From Amorphophallus konjac (Eukaryota; Streptophyta; Magnoliopsida; Alismatales; Araceae), in the NCBI GenBank assembly GCA_022559845.1, contig CM040126.1, forward strand, positions 42,650,458 to 42,714,457: 64,000 nucleotides of DNA, in the 5' to 3' direction. The notes beneath the pieces are model-generated. The model was given only the letters and a program-made list of their open reading frames with translations, ran no database searches and had not been told where the DNA came from. Both the position numbers and the translations under genes were made by a program. Positions 31,731 through 44,732 of the stretch are shown piece by piece. The first letter of the stretch is position 1. Each line of letters opens with the position of its first letter.

Positions 31731-33450
31731 TGATGCGGGACAGACACGCGACTCGACTCCAAATGGATATGCGATCCTTGGACTCTAAGCAAGCTCGCAA
31801 TCGCCCCTAACGAGGGAAGTGTACGGACGTGCACGGTTGAGAAACCGGCAGTGAGCTAGGGTGGTCAACTCACAAATTCGTGCCCGGATCGGGTCACGGG
31901 ATGGTCTCGCTCTCTCTCGCAACAGCGGTGATATAAAAAGTATAGCGAGCTACGATCCTAGCATGCTCTCTAGCAGTGGCATAAAGAAATATATACGAAA
32001 TAAAGCAAATGCCAAGATGGGAGCGAATACGATACCTCCACGCTACTGGGCGTGGGGAAGACTTCCCGGCCGAACTCGTACTCCCGGAACAGTAAATACA
32101 CAATAATTATAGCAGACAAATTGCTGCCCACTCCACGTAGGGAGGTAAAGGGTGACACAGTGGGGCCCGGGAGTAGCGGTTTCGGGTTGACGGGCCGCTT
32201 CTTGTGTTGCTTCGGCGGCACACGTACTCACTACCGTGGGACCCACGTGCTGGTCAGTGGGGCCGTGTGAGCCCGAAGTGGCACCACTGTGACGGGGACA
32301 TCCGGAGGGGCGCTCCCTAGGAAGGCGGCGCTCTGGTTCTCCGGTCGGAGGCCAGGCGGCTCCGATCTTCACTCGTCGGAGTTGCCGCCCACGGATCTGA
32401 ACTGCTGTTTCAGACCCGTGCGACCCGACGAAATCTACTGCTGCGATCACTCCCGACATCGGATCGATGCACAAGAGATACCGATGGAAAGCTAACTCAA
32501 AATCCTTCGATCTATGGCCAAAGAAAGAATTTTAAATTTCCCGTTGATGGCCTTTGTTGAATAGTCAAGCTGCTGGTTCACAGGATCAGAAAACTCAAGG
32601 TAGAAGTGATTTTTCCTGAGAGTTGGCATTGACCACGACGTAGACCTTCGATTTAGCTTTGGAGCCCTTCATGAAAGTTGTAGAGGGCGAAGAGAGAAAA
32701 ATGGAGATATATTTTATGAAAGGTTTGGTGAAGATTTGACTGGTGAAAATGATTTTATAGCACCGGGTGGTCGGATCTAGATAGTAGAGATAGAACATAA
32801 CTTGGGATCTGAAGTGAATTTTTAAAAAATATGAAAGAAATTCTAAATTCACAAGAAAAATTGTGGATGGTGGGGGTGGTGGACAAAACCTTCGATAAAT
32901 TTGGGGATTCAAAAAAATCAAGAAGTGGGTCGAAAGGGGGAAACTCAGAGTGGTTGTAACACTGGACAGACTACAGACAGAACTGATGGATTGAGAATGC
33001 ACGAAAATGGAAAAATATAAAAAGAAAGGTAAATGATGGGATAATTTTACTGGAGGTTATGAATCAAGTGAGGAACCAACCCTGAAAATCTTAGCTCCAA
33101 ATGATGTCGGAGTTGGGAGCTAAAATTCTAGGAGTAACCCTCTGTCCAGCAAAATAGAACCTAGACAGCACTTCGGAAGCGGCTTCGCGGCGGCTCGATG
33201 GCGGCACGAACGGCGGCGGCAGAGATAAAAATCAGAGGTAGAGGGGCTAAGATAGAAGGGGTCTATACCCTGAAATGCTGAAGGAGGAGGGAGGAACCAG
33301 AGGGAGAGAGGGAGGGGCGCACCAAGCTCCAATGCACAATGCAATATTTTCTTCTCATTAATTCACACAAGTAGAAATTACATGCTATTTATATGAAATG
33401 AAAAAAGACTCTTAATACCCTCAGATCTAGGTTTGGGAGGGATATACAGT
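31731..33450. other. Unclassified sequence with promoter-like end, possible LTR
   Basis: No recognised protein domain. It starts TGATGCGGGACAG exactly where the Tat integrase breaks off and ends near ATATACA. Read on the minus strand it runs from TGTATATCCC through a TATA-like box (rc of TATTTATATGA, near 33390-33400) to CCCGCATCA, which would fit an LTR of about 1.7 kb on the minus strand. I could not find matching target duplications, and the two flanks belong to different elements, so the origin is unresolved. Confidence 0.3.
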
Positions 33451-34353
33451 TGAGTAGTGGACAGCGGATCTAGAGGGGAGGGGTGAATAGATCTGCCCCT
33501 CTTTTCACAATGCAACCCTCTATATGGCTAGATAAAATAAATTGCAGCGGAATGTAACTAGCTTATCGAAGAACGCTATGATTCGCTTGGCAAGATGAGC
33601 AACTAATATATCGATTTGAACCTAAGCATGCATCTAGAACGAAACAATCACACAAACAAACCATAACACACGAGATTTTAAGGTGGTTCGGATAGAATCC
33701 CCAGTCCTACGTCCACCCCTCACCAAATCCGGTGAGGCTCCACTAGTGCCACGCACTGAACCATAAATCGGAAAGACCTCCGATTAACTTCCTAATAACC
33801 ACAGGTAGGGACGTCATCACCGCAGATCGGAGAACTTCCGATTGCCTTCCGACTAACCACCGGTAGGGACGATCTTCAGTTTCAAATGTTTGAATGAAAT
33901 GGAAATAGAACAAACATGAAAACACTCAAACAAGATATAGAATATGCTCAAGGAGAAAAGATCTTGTCTGAGTTTCGATGTTGATCAGCAACAAGGGCTT
34001 CTTCTCTCTTGTAAAGACTCCCCTTGATTCAGCAACAAGGGTTCCTTCTTCTTTGCAAATTGATCTTCCTTGAATCTCCTTCTTTGAATCTCCTTTGAGT
34101 TGATGTGGGAGATAATGGATGCAGCATTGAACCTTGATTGCTTCTACACCTTTCTTGGAGGTTGATGGCTTCAAAAACAAGCTTGAATCACCTTGGATGG
34201 ATGAAGAACTCCAGCCCAAAGCACTGTTCACGGAGGTGTTACAGTACCCGCGAATCACCCGCTCTAGCCTCCCTTAATCTCTCTTGTTCCAATTGAAGCA
34301 TTAGGGTTTCTAACCCCTCATGTGTTGGTTTTATAGAATTTGAATGGTCCTTG
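33451..34353 (-). repeat. SIRE/Maximus-like LTR remnant, left part
   Basis: Minus-strand similarity to the end of the element F LTR. GGATCTAGAGGGG, GGTGAATAGATC and the stretch TTTTAAGGTGGTTCGG with CCTACGTCCACCCC match the reverse complement of F near 44440-44640. No primer-binding site or polypurine tract is seen next to it. It is cut at 34353 by element E and probably continues at 62765. Its outer borders are not resolved. Confidence 0.5.
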
Positions 34354-35517
34354 TGTAAGGTTCCAAACAGCACCATCGGGCAACGCAGCGGATAACAAAA
34401 ATTTTATTTGCCCGATCCCGACTTCATGGAATCCCAGATCCATGCCGTGATCGACGTTTTAATCGACCCAACCCCTAACTACTGGTTGCGTATTTATACC
34501 TTGCGCGGAATGACACTGTCGCAGTGCCCGATGCAGAATACCGAGCCACACAGATGCACGGCCTCTAGAGCTGATCCACACGGATTCTAGTGCAGCGACG
34601 GTACCCCCCCGGCACGACCTTCCCCGACCGTTTCACCTTCTGGAGAGAGAGAGCAAGAGGGAGGAAAGGGGGGGAGGAGCTAATCCTCCTCTCTTAAGCC
34701 TTAATGCTTGGTTAGTCAAGAGAGGAGGAGAAGTCTCGTAGCATCCATATATATAGGATTTGAGCCATTTCTAAAAGAGCTCCAAAGGACCAAAACTGTA
34801 TATATGTCCTTCCCATTATTATACATATATATTAAGCCCATTTTATATGTCTTTCCAAAAGGAATTAAAGAGAATTAATATATGCATTTGTATAATAATA
34901 ATCCATCACCCAAGAATCTATTGCGTGTGATCCTCTAGGCCCATAGTCACTCTAGTTTAAGGCACATTAACTTCTAATTCCCAATTAGAAGTAAATTAAA
35001 CTAATTATTCGCTTCTACTAGAGACGAATAATAGTTTAATTTATTCTGAACCTTTGATCACGTTGGGTCAAGTAAATCCGCGTGATCTTAGATGACGTCG
35101 GGTTTAAACAAGCCTGTCTGGTACCTGTAAGTCTACAGTTACCGTATCGACATAATCCCTCGCTCCTTCTATGAGTCTGGTACGATCGAGGGTATTATTT
35201 CTGTCAAACCCCATGATCGTGCCATCTGACCATGACCTCCTTAAAGTGTATGACGTCCGTTCTAAACGAACTCACACGACCCTGGCCAGGGATTTAACGA
35301 AGCGTCAATGTCATGACCCATTAACTGTCTGATATATACCCGACAGTGGGCGATCCCCTTTTGACCATTGATGATCTTCACACGTATCCTGGAGTGGTTA
35401 ATGACTCGGCAACTCATGAATTATGGTTAAAGTCACTTAGCCAAGTAATTAAACCATTCCAGTCCTCGTGTAAGATCCAATCAATGTCTCAGGTCAAAAG
35501 ACCAATGATACTACTGA
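34354..35517 (-). repeat. 3' LTR of element E, left segment
   Basis: Matches 61172-62341 of the right LTR (TGTAAGGTTCC... to ...GATACTACTGA). It is interrupted at 35517 by element D. A minus-strand TATA-like tract (ATCCATATATATAGG) lies near 34744-34758. Confidence 0.9.
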
Positions 35518-38500
35518 TGTAACGACCCGAGAATCTGATTACCGGGAAGGCCCGATAACCCGAGACTCGCACCGCCGCCCACGAGCCGGGAGGGCTCGGA
35601 AGGGCTAAAAGGAGTGTGGAGGCACAAAGAAATAGGAAATAAAGCAGGACAACCAACAACAACAAGCTGAAAGAAAGAACAACTACAGCTACAACAGAGT
35701 CCAGTCCAACAGAAAGTACAGTCTAAAGCAGTAAAGCATACCACATGCCAAGTGAACACTCGGCCCGGCAAGCTGGCAACTGAGAACCTCCGCTCCGCAC
35801 CCTAGAACCTCGAGGAAGAACCGCCACACCTGAAAAGCAGGGAGTGAGTCTCCAAAATAGAGACTCAGCAGGGATCCCGCGGAACCCCAACCGGAAACAA
35901 CAATGGTAGCGGAAAGGAAGGCTACGAGAGCAACCGTAACAGCAGGAACAGTAAACCCGGTGGCCGGTCGAAACACAGCACTACAACTACTCCTGCTGTA
36001 CCAAAGACACACCCTGACCTCGCGGTCGAGACTATCGAACTACACTAGTACCGCTTACTGAAGTAAAAACACACGACAACCATGCCGTAGAGGCATGTCC
36101 CCCGGACACAGCCGACCTGGACACGCTATCCAAGGTGCAACCCCGACCATTCGATCGCGGGTACCGCACAACAAGATGTAACCTCGGTAAAGCCACTAGC
36201 ACTAGTCTGACGGCGCGAAAACCAATACACGCGCCACGGCGAAACAACCGAAACTCAACGGTCGACACGACCGAAACTCGAAGGTCAAAGTCACGGAAAC
36301 TGACAGTCTGTCACTCCCGACTCGACAGGAGTACCTCCCACTAGAAGCACAGTCTGTAGTGTCCCCTGACGACTTACACCGCACCGCAGGTGAACTGCCT
36401 GACGTGGTAGTGCCTACCAAAGGCACGAACACCGTACAAGTAAACACAAACAAGTGACTAGCTGGGGTCACGCCCGTCGACGTGCGTCCACTGTCCCCAA
36501 CCACGTGTGCACACACAGACCACGCGTCCTAGGTCTGGCCCTCTGACCGGTTTTCCCCTGGCACTGGACTCTGATTAGACGAGGGGCCCGACGGAAACCA
36601 GTCTAAAACCGTCCTCAGGGTAAGCCCGTACACCACTCCTGGTGCGACCAGCACACGCGTACTGGTAGGCTATGACTAGTGGAGGGTCACTGAAGGAGTA
36701 GACTCTAAAGTCAATGGAAAACAACGTCGTGTCCGACGACATACGGGGACCACCCCACGTACCGGCCCCGTCGTACGGTGACCATAGTCGGAGAAGAAAC
36801 CGGACTCGCAGTCCACGACCACGCACGCACCCTGCGCGAGAGTCGAGAAAACTCAAGTGGCACTAAGCCACTGGGCTCTGGACAGTCCTCTAGACGCACT
36901 ACACCCAACGGTCCTTGAGTCACAAGACTTGGGGTCAAGACCGTTGTACGCAATAGCACAAGGCCGTCAATCTAGTCCAATCTCTAGGTCTAAAACCACG
37001 GTAGCACGAGTACCGAGACAACTCACGAGCCGCCAAGACCACTCCCTCGGGAAGGGAACGCAAAGGACTAAAGCCACCCGCACGGGCCACATGGAAAACA
37101 AAGAAGCACGATTCCCAGGGTAGCACACAAGCCACCTTGTCGATTTCCCATCTCGGAGCAAGCGGGAAACCTCCAGCTCTAGGCCGGATAACTGGACTCG
37201 CAGTCCAAGGCCAAACACGTGGCCCACACGGGAATCGCCCTCCAAAGAGACCCACGACATGCGAGGGAGACCCCACCGCACACACACCGATACACGGTGA
37301 CTCGATCGAGCGTAACACGAAAGCCCGGAACACGTGAGGTCACCCGGACCCACCACACCTACGGGCATGCTAATCGAGGTAAATGGAACCTCCGGACACC
37401 AAAATACACAGTCACAAAACTCCACGGGGTGTCCACGACATTCACAAGACCTAAAGTCAACCACTGGGTCACAACCGGGTCGACCGGAGGTCAAAACAAA
37501 GCGAACGGAAACTACAACGTGGTAGTGGTCACCTGGGGACCGTGACCATGGTAGTGGTCGACTGGGGACCGCGACCACACAGTAGTGGTCGACCGGGGAC
37601 CGCGACCACGCAGTCATGGTCACCTCACGACCGCAACTAGCCAAGCGCAAAGCTGATGGTAGCGGTCGCCCAAGGACCGCGACCACACAGTCACGGTCAT
37701 CTCATGACCATGACCAGACTAAAGCGGTCTATCGCACGACCGTGACGCTGCCGACCTTCTCGACCAAAACACAAGGGTGAAGGCGGTTCTCCTAAGACCG
37801 CGACCAGTGAAAGCGGTTACTGGTGGACCGCGATCATTTCAGAAAATCGAGAACGGCAGGAAAAACCCCAAAATCCATGCCACGCCCCCAAACATCCACA
37901 GATGAGGGGGAAAACAAAGGGGAAGCTCCCCAGATAGCCCCTAGCATGCATCTAAGGCCTCGGATCGGCCAAAAACGCAATGAAACGGGAGATCGGCCCA
38001 TGAGCCCTAAAACATGGATTTTGCCCAAAAAAACTCGATTCCACCCGCTCGGCTCACCACGGCCTACGAAACTCACAGGAACGGAAGGGCACGAGCTGGG
38101 GGTCCATCACCCTACCTCCACCGAAGATTTCGCGCACCGTGGACGCCGATCCACGAAGAAAACGCAGTTGAAGCCTCGCCGTTCCACGATCCCACGGCCG
38201 AGCTTCACCGCGCCTCCACCGCCTCGATCCTCATCCATCCTCACCCGTGCCTCGCCCGCGCCATCCCCACCTCGCCCACGCTCCACCCCGTCGACCGCCG
38301 GAGAGAGAGGGAGAGAGGAGAGAGCGTGAGAAGAGAGAGGGAGAGAAGAGAGAAATGAGAGGGGAGAGAGAGAAAAGGGTTATATATAAGAAAATCTGGA
38401 AATTCAGAAAAATCCCGAAAAATAGAAAATCACACCCTCGCGATCCTCGGAACGCACCGATCGCAACGGTACCACACTCGCCTAGGTGAACGGCCCGGTT

Positions 38501-38727
38501 CACCCGCAACGAACTCTGAAGGAATTACCGAAACACACACCGGGAATCGAAAAACACACGCGGAAAAAGCCGCGGAACTCTTCCGGGCCTCCGAAACGAC
38601 TCCGGATCGCGCCGATCCGAACACGAAAGATGTCCGAAATGAAATTTTGGACATAGCGGAGTCAGACACTCTGAAAAATCAGATCCAGGACCCACGAAGA
38701 AGGATCCGAAAAACCCAGGGCATTACA
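35518..38727 (-). repeat. 3' LTR of element D (left)
   Basis: 3210 bp from TGTAACGACCC to GGGCATTACA. A minus-strand TATA box (rc of TTATATATAAG) is at about 38380-38390. An array of GGTC...GACCGCGACC palindromes fills about 37515-37835. Long open frames here are low-complexity and repeat in the right LTR. Confidence 0.9.
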
Positions 38728-41451
38728 GCCCTCCCCCCTTAAAGGAATTTCATCCTCGAAATTCAGGACCTAGCACAAATTCACAGGGGAAGAACACTGA
38801 ACCAACTGACACGCTGTCAGAGCCCCAACATAGAAAACCTCGATTCTCATGAAAACACCGATCCTGAGGGACACAGCCAGACTTGCAATCACAAACAACA
38901 CCTCGCTCCGCGCACCGAGCACACTGGACAACAGAGCAGGCATACCAAAGGACACAGTCTGACATCTCCTCAGACAGCGCGAGAATCCACCATGGCACCG
39001 CAGCCACAATCTCGCCCACCGAGGAGACACACCCTCGACACGAGAAACAGCTACCGATCCATCCAATGGTCAGCAGACAAATCGCACATCAGCTTCGCAG
39101 CCAGCTGACAGGTCGCGCACCCTCCTCAAGGGAGCAACCAAAACAGAGCCTCCATCGGCTCACGCAGCCATCTCGATAGACTGCAATCAGAACATCGGCT
39201 CAGCACCAAGAAACACCTCGCACATGGCAAGCCGAAATTCGGACATAACACCGTGCCAACTCTTGTCAGAAGACAAACTCCAACAAAGCCCAGATCCCAT
39301 CCGGAAAGGCACATCACAGAAACGACCACCAAAGGTATCGCTGGTACACGGCTCTCGCCACGCTCGAGCCCCAACCACCAGCATCTTCTGTCTGTGAAAT
39401 GACCACACGACGACGACCACCAACTGTTCGCTCAGGTTCTTCCTTCTTTCCTGGTGTCTTCAGTCATCACCTCATTGGACTCAGACTTACAGGGAAACCA
39501 TCCCATGCTGGTCACCAAACCAGGGATAACCATTGTGACACCAACGTCCTATCAAGGACCACCAATCCGATGCCAATCTCACAAAAGGCCTCTGCCCACA
39601 GGCGTCACTCTTCCATCTGGTCTCATCAAATCCTTCGATCAATCCAAGTGGACACCTGCCAATCCCGATTCCGCCATTACCACAGAGCCACGGGACACCA
39701 CCTGAATAGTGCTCACGGCGACCTGGTTGCCGACACCACGACCAAAGCACTCTGGGTCCTATACATCTCACCGTCACAATCCGACAAGACCGTAGAACCA
39801 ACAGACGCTGCTGTGGTCGGTCACACGGTTAGGCTCACCAGCCACTCACAGCCGCCAACCGGGACCCATAGTCTACCAGAGACTACATCTCCAAAAATGA
39901 TCTCATCCGAGGACACGATTGGGAACTCAAGTCGGGCACCAAGCCACCGACTCTGACCAACATGTACTCGACCTCCGTCAGGCAACATTCTCAACACCCC
40001 ATCCAGGTCCAACACCGACGCCTGACACGACTTCCAACACAGGGACAGGGCACTCATGCGGCGCACTAGCCAGCACTTTTTCCAACACTCCATCTTGCCA
40101 GTGCCAAGAATCACGATATCTCGGGCAACGGCACGGCATCAACACGTTTCATACAGAGGAACCAATCCTCCAATGCTCAACGCAAACTCAGGAATCCACC
40201 CGTAGCAACCAACGCTACGATCCTGAACCAATGGGTCACAAGCCCACCACGCTTTCGCTGCGCACTCCGATTGACGCGTATAGCCGAGAAAGCGAACACC
40301 GCCCAACCAGCACTCGTTCTTCCGGAACAGCGCCAGCACCCTCATACGACAAGGGAATGGGCACGACTCCTCACAGGCAACCACCTTGCCAAAACAAGGA
40401 GCACGTCTCGCATGGACTTCATGGCACACAAGGCCAACAAATCCGAACACGCAATGCAAGACGACGAACCTTAGCCCCACGCAATCTCTCCAACCAAAGG
40501 AGAAACCAGCGCACTTCCGACCAATGGAAGAACTCCACGCTCGACCTGACCTCAAACCTCGCGCACGCTGGAAACAGCACCATCCAGCACCAAGGAAAAC
40601 CATCGCTTCCATCAGGTCAGCGCCTCCGACACACTCGGCGAGTGTCACGTTGGACCATGATCACATCATCTCTCGATGCACCACCGCTGCAATTTCTCGA
40701 ACTGCAACATGGCATGCCAAGAGCCGCAACACGAGCCATAACGACAACTACCGACGCTCATCCTCGAGTCCCGAACTCGCCACGGAACCTTCACATCTCA
40801 AGCCAACTCCAGGGCGAACACAACCCATTCGCATACAAGAGCGTAGGAGCAAGACTTACTGGGACACCACAGCCCAAACCTACTTCGAAATCCGCAAAAT
40901 AGTTGGGACCGACACGTCCTTTCTGACGCCACAAAGCACGACAAGGACATCAGGCTCGACGAAACAACATCTCACCGAGAAGATATTCCGCTAACCCGAG
41001 CACACTTCTCGATCAGAACACCTCAGGAGCTGGACAAACCTCAAGCTGGAATGGCCAAAACCGACAGCAGCTCCCTCAGAGCACGCTCACGGCCACTTAA
41101 CTACGAAAAATCCTCCCCAGCCACCTGACCACAATGCAGATTCCTGGAACGCAGCACCGCGAGCTCGCGCCTGCCAGCAACCTCTGCCAAACGCAGCACA
41201 ACTAGGGCCACCACCGATGAGGGAGAAGGCTCTCGACCTCGATCCTTAGACCCCATGCTGGCACGAAAGCTGCGAACAGCAACCACCTTCACAGCGCCAC
41301 ACAGCGCACTCAAGCTCTCAAGCGAGAAACTAGGCGGAAAGCAAACACAAAACCCTAAGCCAGCTGCCGACTGTACTGGACCTTACGGACTCTGATCACT
41401 GCAATATTTTGAATTCCTATGTACGTCCACAACCACCGCTCTGATACCAGC
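38728..41451 (-). other. Internal region of element D, no recognisable gene
   Basis: 2724 bp, C- and A-rich on the plus strand. Open frames such as 39919-40902 (+) and 40139-40648 (-) show no retroelement motif and have composition typical of chance. The end at 38728-38760 holds the polypurine tract and the conserved stretch before it. I see nothing else assignable. Confidence 0.55.
41438..41449 (-). other. Primer-binding site of element D
   Basis: GCTCTGATACCA on the plus strand, the reverse complement of TGGTATCAGAGC, 2 nt from the right LTR. It proves the orientation and marks 41452 as an LTR edge. Confidence 0.92.
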
Positions 41452-42061
41452 TGTAACGACCTGAGAATCTGATTACCGGGAAGGCCCGATAACCCGAGAC
41501 TCGCACCACCGCCCACGAGCCGGGAGGGCCCGGAAGGGCTAAAAGGAGTGTGGAGGCACAAAGAAATAGGAAATAAAGCAGGACAACCAACAACAACAAG
41601 CTGAAAGAAAGAACAACTACAGCTACAACAGAGTCCAGTCCAACAGAAAGTACAGTCTAAAGCAGTAAAGCATACCACATGCCAAGTGAACACTCGGCCC
41701 GGTAAGCTGGCAACTGAGAACCTCCGCTCCACACCCTCGAACCGCGAGGAAGAACCACCACACGTGAAAAGCAGGGAATGAGTCTCCAAAACAGAGACTC
41801 AGCAGGGATCCCGCGGAACCCCAACCGGAAACAACGGCGGTAGTGGAAAGGAAGGCTACGAGAGCAACCGCAACAGTAGGAACAGTAAAGCCGGTGGCCG
41901 GTCGAAACACAGCACTACAACTACTCCTACTGTACCAAAGACACACCCTGACCTCGCGGTCGAGGCTATCGAACTACACTAGTACCACTTACCGAAGTAA
42001 AAACACACGGCAACCACGCCGTAGAGGCCTGTCCCCCGGACATAGCCGACTTGGACACGCT
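41452..42061 (-). repeat. 5' LTR of element D, first segment
   Basis: Matches the start of the left LTR (35518-36126) with a few percent change. It is interrupted by element F after ACGCT (42057-42061), continues at 54623 and ends in a deletion at 54865. About 850 of 3210 bp remain. Confidence 0.9.
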
Positions 42062-42237
42062 TGTTGTGACTCCTCTGTGTTGATGGTGTTGACATGTAAC
42101 TTTACTTCATATGGCAACACATTGTTTTGATTGATTGGTAACACTGTTTATGTTTTGATGAAATTACTTTTATCAGATTGTCTGTGTGTGCTATGCATTT
42201 TATCTTGTTTTCACACTGAACACACACTCAAAGTCTC

Positions 42238-43700
42238 AAAGTCTATACATTGCTACAGCAACGTAAGTCTGTACACTGTCCGTGTCTCTTGCAGCATCCT
42301 AGCAAGTGTGTACATTGCCTGTCGATTGCAAAGTGTATACATTGTTATGGGTCGAACCCCTGTTCTCATGAGTCGACTCATCTGTTTGTGCATAGTCTAC
42401 ACATTGCCCGTCATTGCAAAGTCCATACATCCACAGTGCATTGCATAGTCTATACACTGCACGTTCAAGATCAAAGTATATACATTGCTACATTACCTGC
42501 TAGAGTGAAGTCTGTACAGCCGAAGCACACATATCAAGTCTATACTTTGAAGCTACTGTGCAAGTCCACACATTGGCCTTCAGGCTTGAAAGTCTGTACA
42601 TTGGACTGCGTCAACTCATTGCATTGACATACACTGTAGCGTCAACTCATTGCATTGGCTAAGTCTATACACTGTCCGTCTCATTTAGAGTCTAAGGCAA
42701 AGTCTGTACATTGGACGGTGTCAGGCGAAGTCTGTACATTGAGCGTCTCATGTAAGTCCATACATTGGACTGTAGCATGTATTTGTCAATGGCATCTAAG
42801 TCTGTACAGTGGACTATCTTCCTTAGCGTCTTGATCTTCCAAGTCTATACAGGCTTCTGTTTTACAAAGTCTGTACATTGGTCTCAGACTCCAAAGTCTA
42901 TACATCGCCTGTTGACTGCAAAGTCTATGCAAAGCTCAAGAGTTCGAAGTCTATACATTCATTCACTGTAGCTTGCACGAGGTAAAGTCTGTACATTGGC
43001 CTCCATGCCTCAAGTCTATACATTGGACTATTTGGCCAAGTCCGTATATCACTGTTTGCCAAAGTCTGTACATTGGCATCTGTTCCGTCGTTGCGATTCA
43101 AAGTCTGCACATTGGGTTATTTACCTACGTTCAGCTTCGAAGTCTATACATCGATGCCTTTACCTACCCTGCAGTTCAAAGTCTATACAGTCGATGTTTT
43201 CCATTACTTCAAGTCTATACAGCCGTTCTTTTAGAAAGTCTATACATCGGTCTTCACCTCAAGACTGTACAGTCCTTTGTTGACAAGTCTTCACATCGTG
43301 AAGTCTATACACTCAACTCCTTCACATCGTGCAAAGTCTGTACATTGCATTCATCAGTCGTGAAGTCTATACATCGCTTGTCTTTATTCGAGTCTCATGA
43401 AGTATGTACATCGTGAATCAGTTCTGAAGTCTATATATCGTCTGTCTTCATTTGAGTCTCACTAAAGTCTACACATTGCATCTTCATTCATGAAGTCTAT
43501 ACATTGCATCTTCATTCATGAAGTCTACACATTGCATCTTCATTTGCGAAGTCCGTACATTGCATTGATCTTCACTTAGTCTATACATTGACAGTCTTCA
43601 TTTCACCTAAGTCTGTACGGCGGTTGCTTCATACAGCAAGTCTGTACATCGCTTTCACTTATATGAAGTCTATACAATGCAGTTCTTCTGATAAGTCTAT
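42238..43700 (+). repeat. Spaced AAGTCTRTACATTG motif array in the F 5' LTR
   Basis: I count about 47 copies at an average spacing near 31 bp, separated by different 8-35 bp sequences. The core is AAGTCT-R-TACA followed by TTG, TCG or CTG. Repeated in the 3' LTR at about 52165-53650. It lies upstream of the TATA box, in U3. The function is unknown; enhancer clusters in LTRs are a known possibility. Confidence 0.85.
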
Positions 43701-43895
43701 ACAGAGTTGTTATTTAATCTGATCATCCGATACTCTGTCTGACAGGGATTCTCTACTGAGATTGCTGACATGGCTCGTGATCCCAGGAGGACGAGGTGAC
43801 CAGATGCTGTCACGTGGATGGAAGCACCTCGAATCTGGAGAATTCCTTGGGCGGGAAAACGTGGAAGCCACGCGCCCTTATCCACCTGCTGCTGT

Positions 43896-43904
43896 TATAT
43901 ATAG
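43896..43904 (+). promoter_or_regulatory. TATA box of element F LTR
   Basis: TATATATAG downstream of the motif array and upstream of a purine-rich stretch; repeated near 53839-53847 in the 3' LTR. Confidence 0.55.
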
Positions 43905-44675
43905 CAGTCTTCATCTTCTGTAAAAGGCTGATCGAAGTTGGCGAAGTCTACACATCCAGCCTGAAGCAGCAGCCACCGAGATCCACTGTGAGAGGAAGAA
44001 AAGCAGAGAAGAAGAAAAGGAGAGAAGAAGAAAGTGAGAAGAGATGAGTTGAGAGAGTTATATGAGAGCTTGTGAATCAGTCTCTTGGTCCAGTTACCAA
44101 AGTTGATATTGCTCAACTTTGAGCTACAGTCACTTTGGTTTTCTTCCATTCGATTGTGTATTTTGTTTGTTTTCAGTCTTTGTTATTTTCCTTGAAAACT
44201 CTTGTTCGATCAAGCTGTTAGTCAGTGGTGTCAAGCTGTGAGGCAGCGGTGTTGCAGAGGTGTTCCTCTGGTCGGCTAAGCTGTAGTGCCCAGCAGAGCA
44301 AGCTGTGAAGCTCAGCTGTTGCAGAGGGTGTTCCTCTGGTCGGGATAAGCTGTAAGCCCCAGCCGTTGTTGGCAAGCTGTAGAGCCCAGCTGATTGAAGC
44401 TGTGTATCAGCAGTAATCCACATTCAAGTTGAATGTGGGGTGGACGTAGGTCGGACTGACCGAACCACCTAAAAGCCTTATGCCTCTCGTGTGTTTGATT
44501 GCTTGTTCAGCAGATCTTGTGTGTTTCATTCGGTGCATTGGCTGTGTTCCTTTAGTGTTCTTCTAATTCCGCATTTGATTCTAGGCCTAATTTTTAAAAT
44601 AGCCAGTTGATCTATTCACCCCCCCTCTAGATCCACATCCTACGGTGATAGAGCCTTCCATCTAACTTCAACACT

Positions 44676-44687
44676 TGGTATCAGAGC
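44676..44687 (+). other. Primer-binding site of element F
   Basis: TGGTATCAGAGC, 2 nt after the 5' LTR; initiator methionine tRNA type. Confidence 0.93.
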
Positions 44688-44732
44688 TAGACTCTTCTAC
44701 AGAGACTTACCGCCCGAAGAGGATAAGCACAG

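Larger units (their letters stand above)
42062..44673 (+). repeat. 5' LTR of element F
   Basis: 2612 bp, TGTTGTGACTCC to CTAACTTCAACA. About 42238-43700 consists of roughly 47 spaced copies of AAGTCTRTACATTG. A TATA box (TATATATAG) is at 43896-43904. The later part has a repeated GGTGTTCCTCTGGTCGG near 44250-44340. Confidence 0.94.

Noticed and set aside
33451..33500. Target duplication ACAGT for the SIRE-like remnant
   Set aside because: No matching copy found near 62968; borders left open.
35518..35620. Start of D as a second solo LTR like 25744-28289
   Set aside because: The polypurine tract at 38728 and primer-binding site at 41438 show a full element with internal region.
36967..37686. 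239-codon minus-strand frame in the D LTR
   Set aside because: Covers the palindrome array and LTR sequence; no domain and not kept elsewhere.
39919..40902. 327-codon plus-strand frame in element D
   Set aside because: Antisense to the element; Thr/Ser/His/Pro-rich, no known motif, stop-poor because of C-rich composition.
42238..43700. CRISPR-like array (short repeats with unique spacers)
   Set aside because: Plant retroelement LTR; the repeats are degenerate, the spacing irregular, and the same array occurs in the other LTR with the same spacers.
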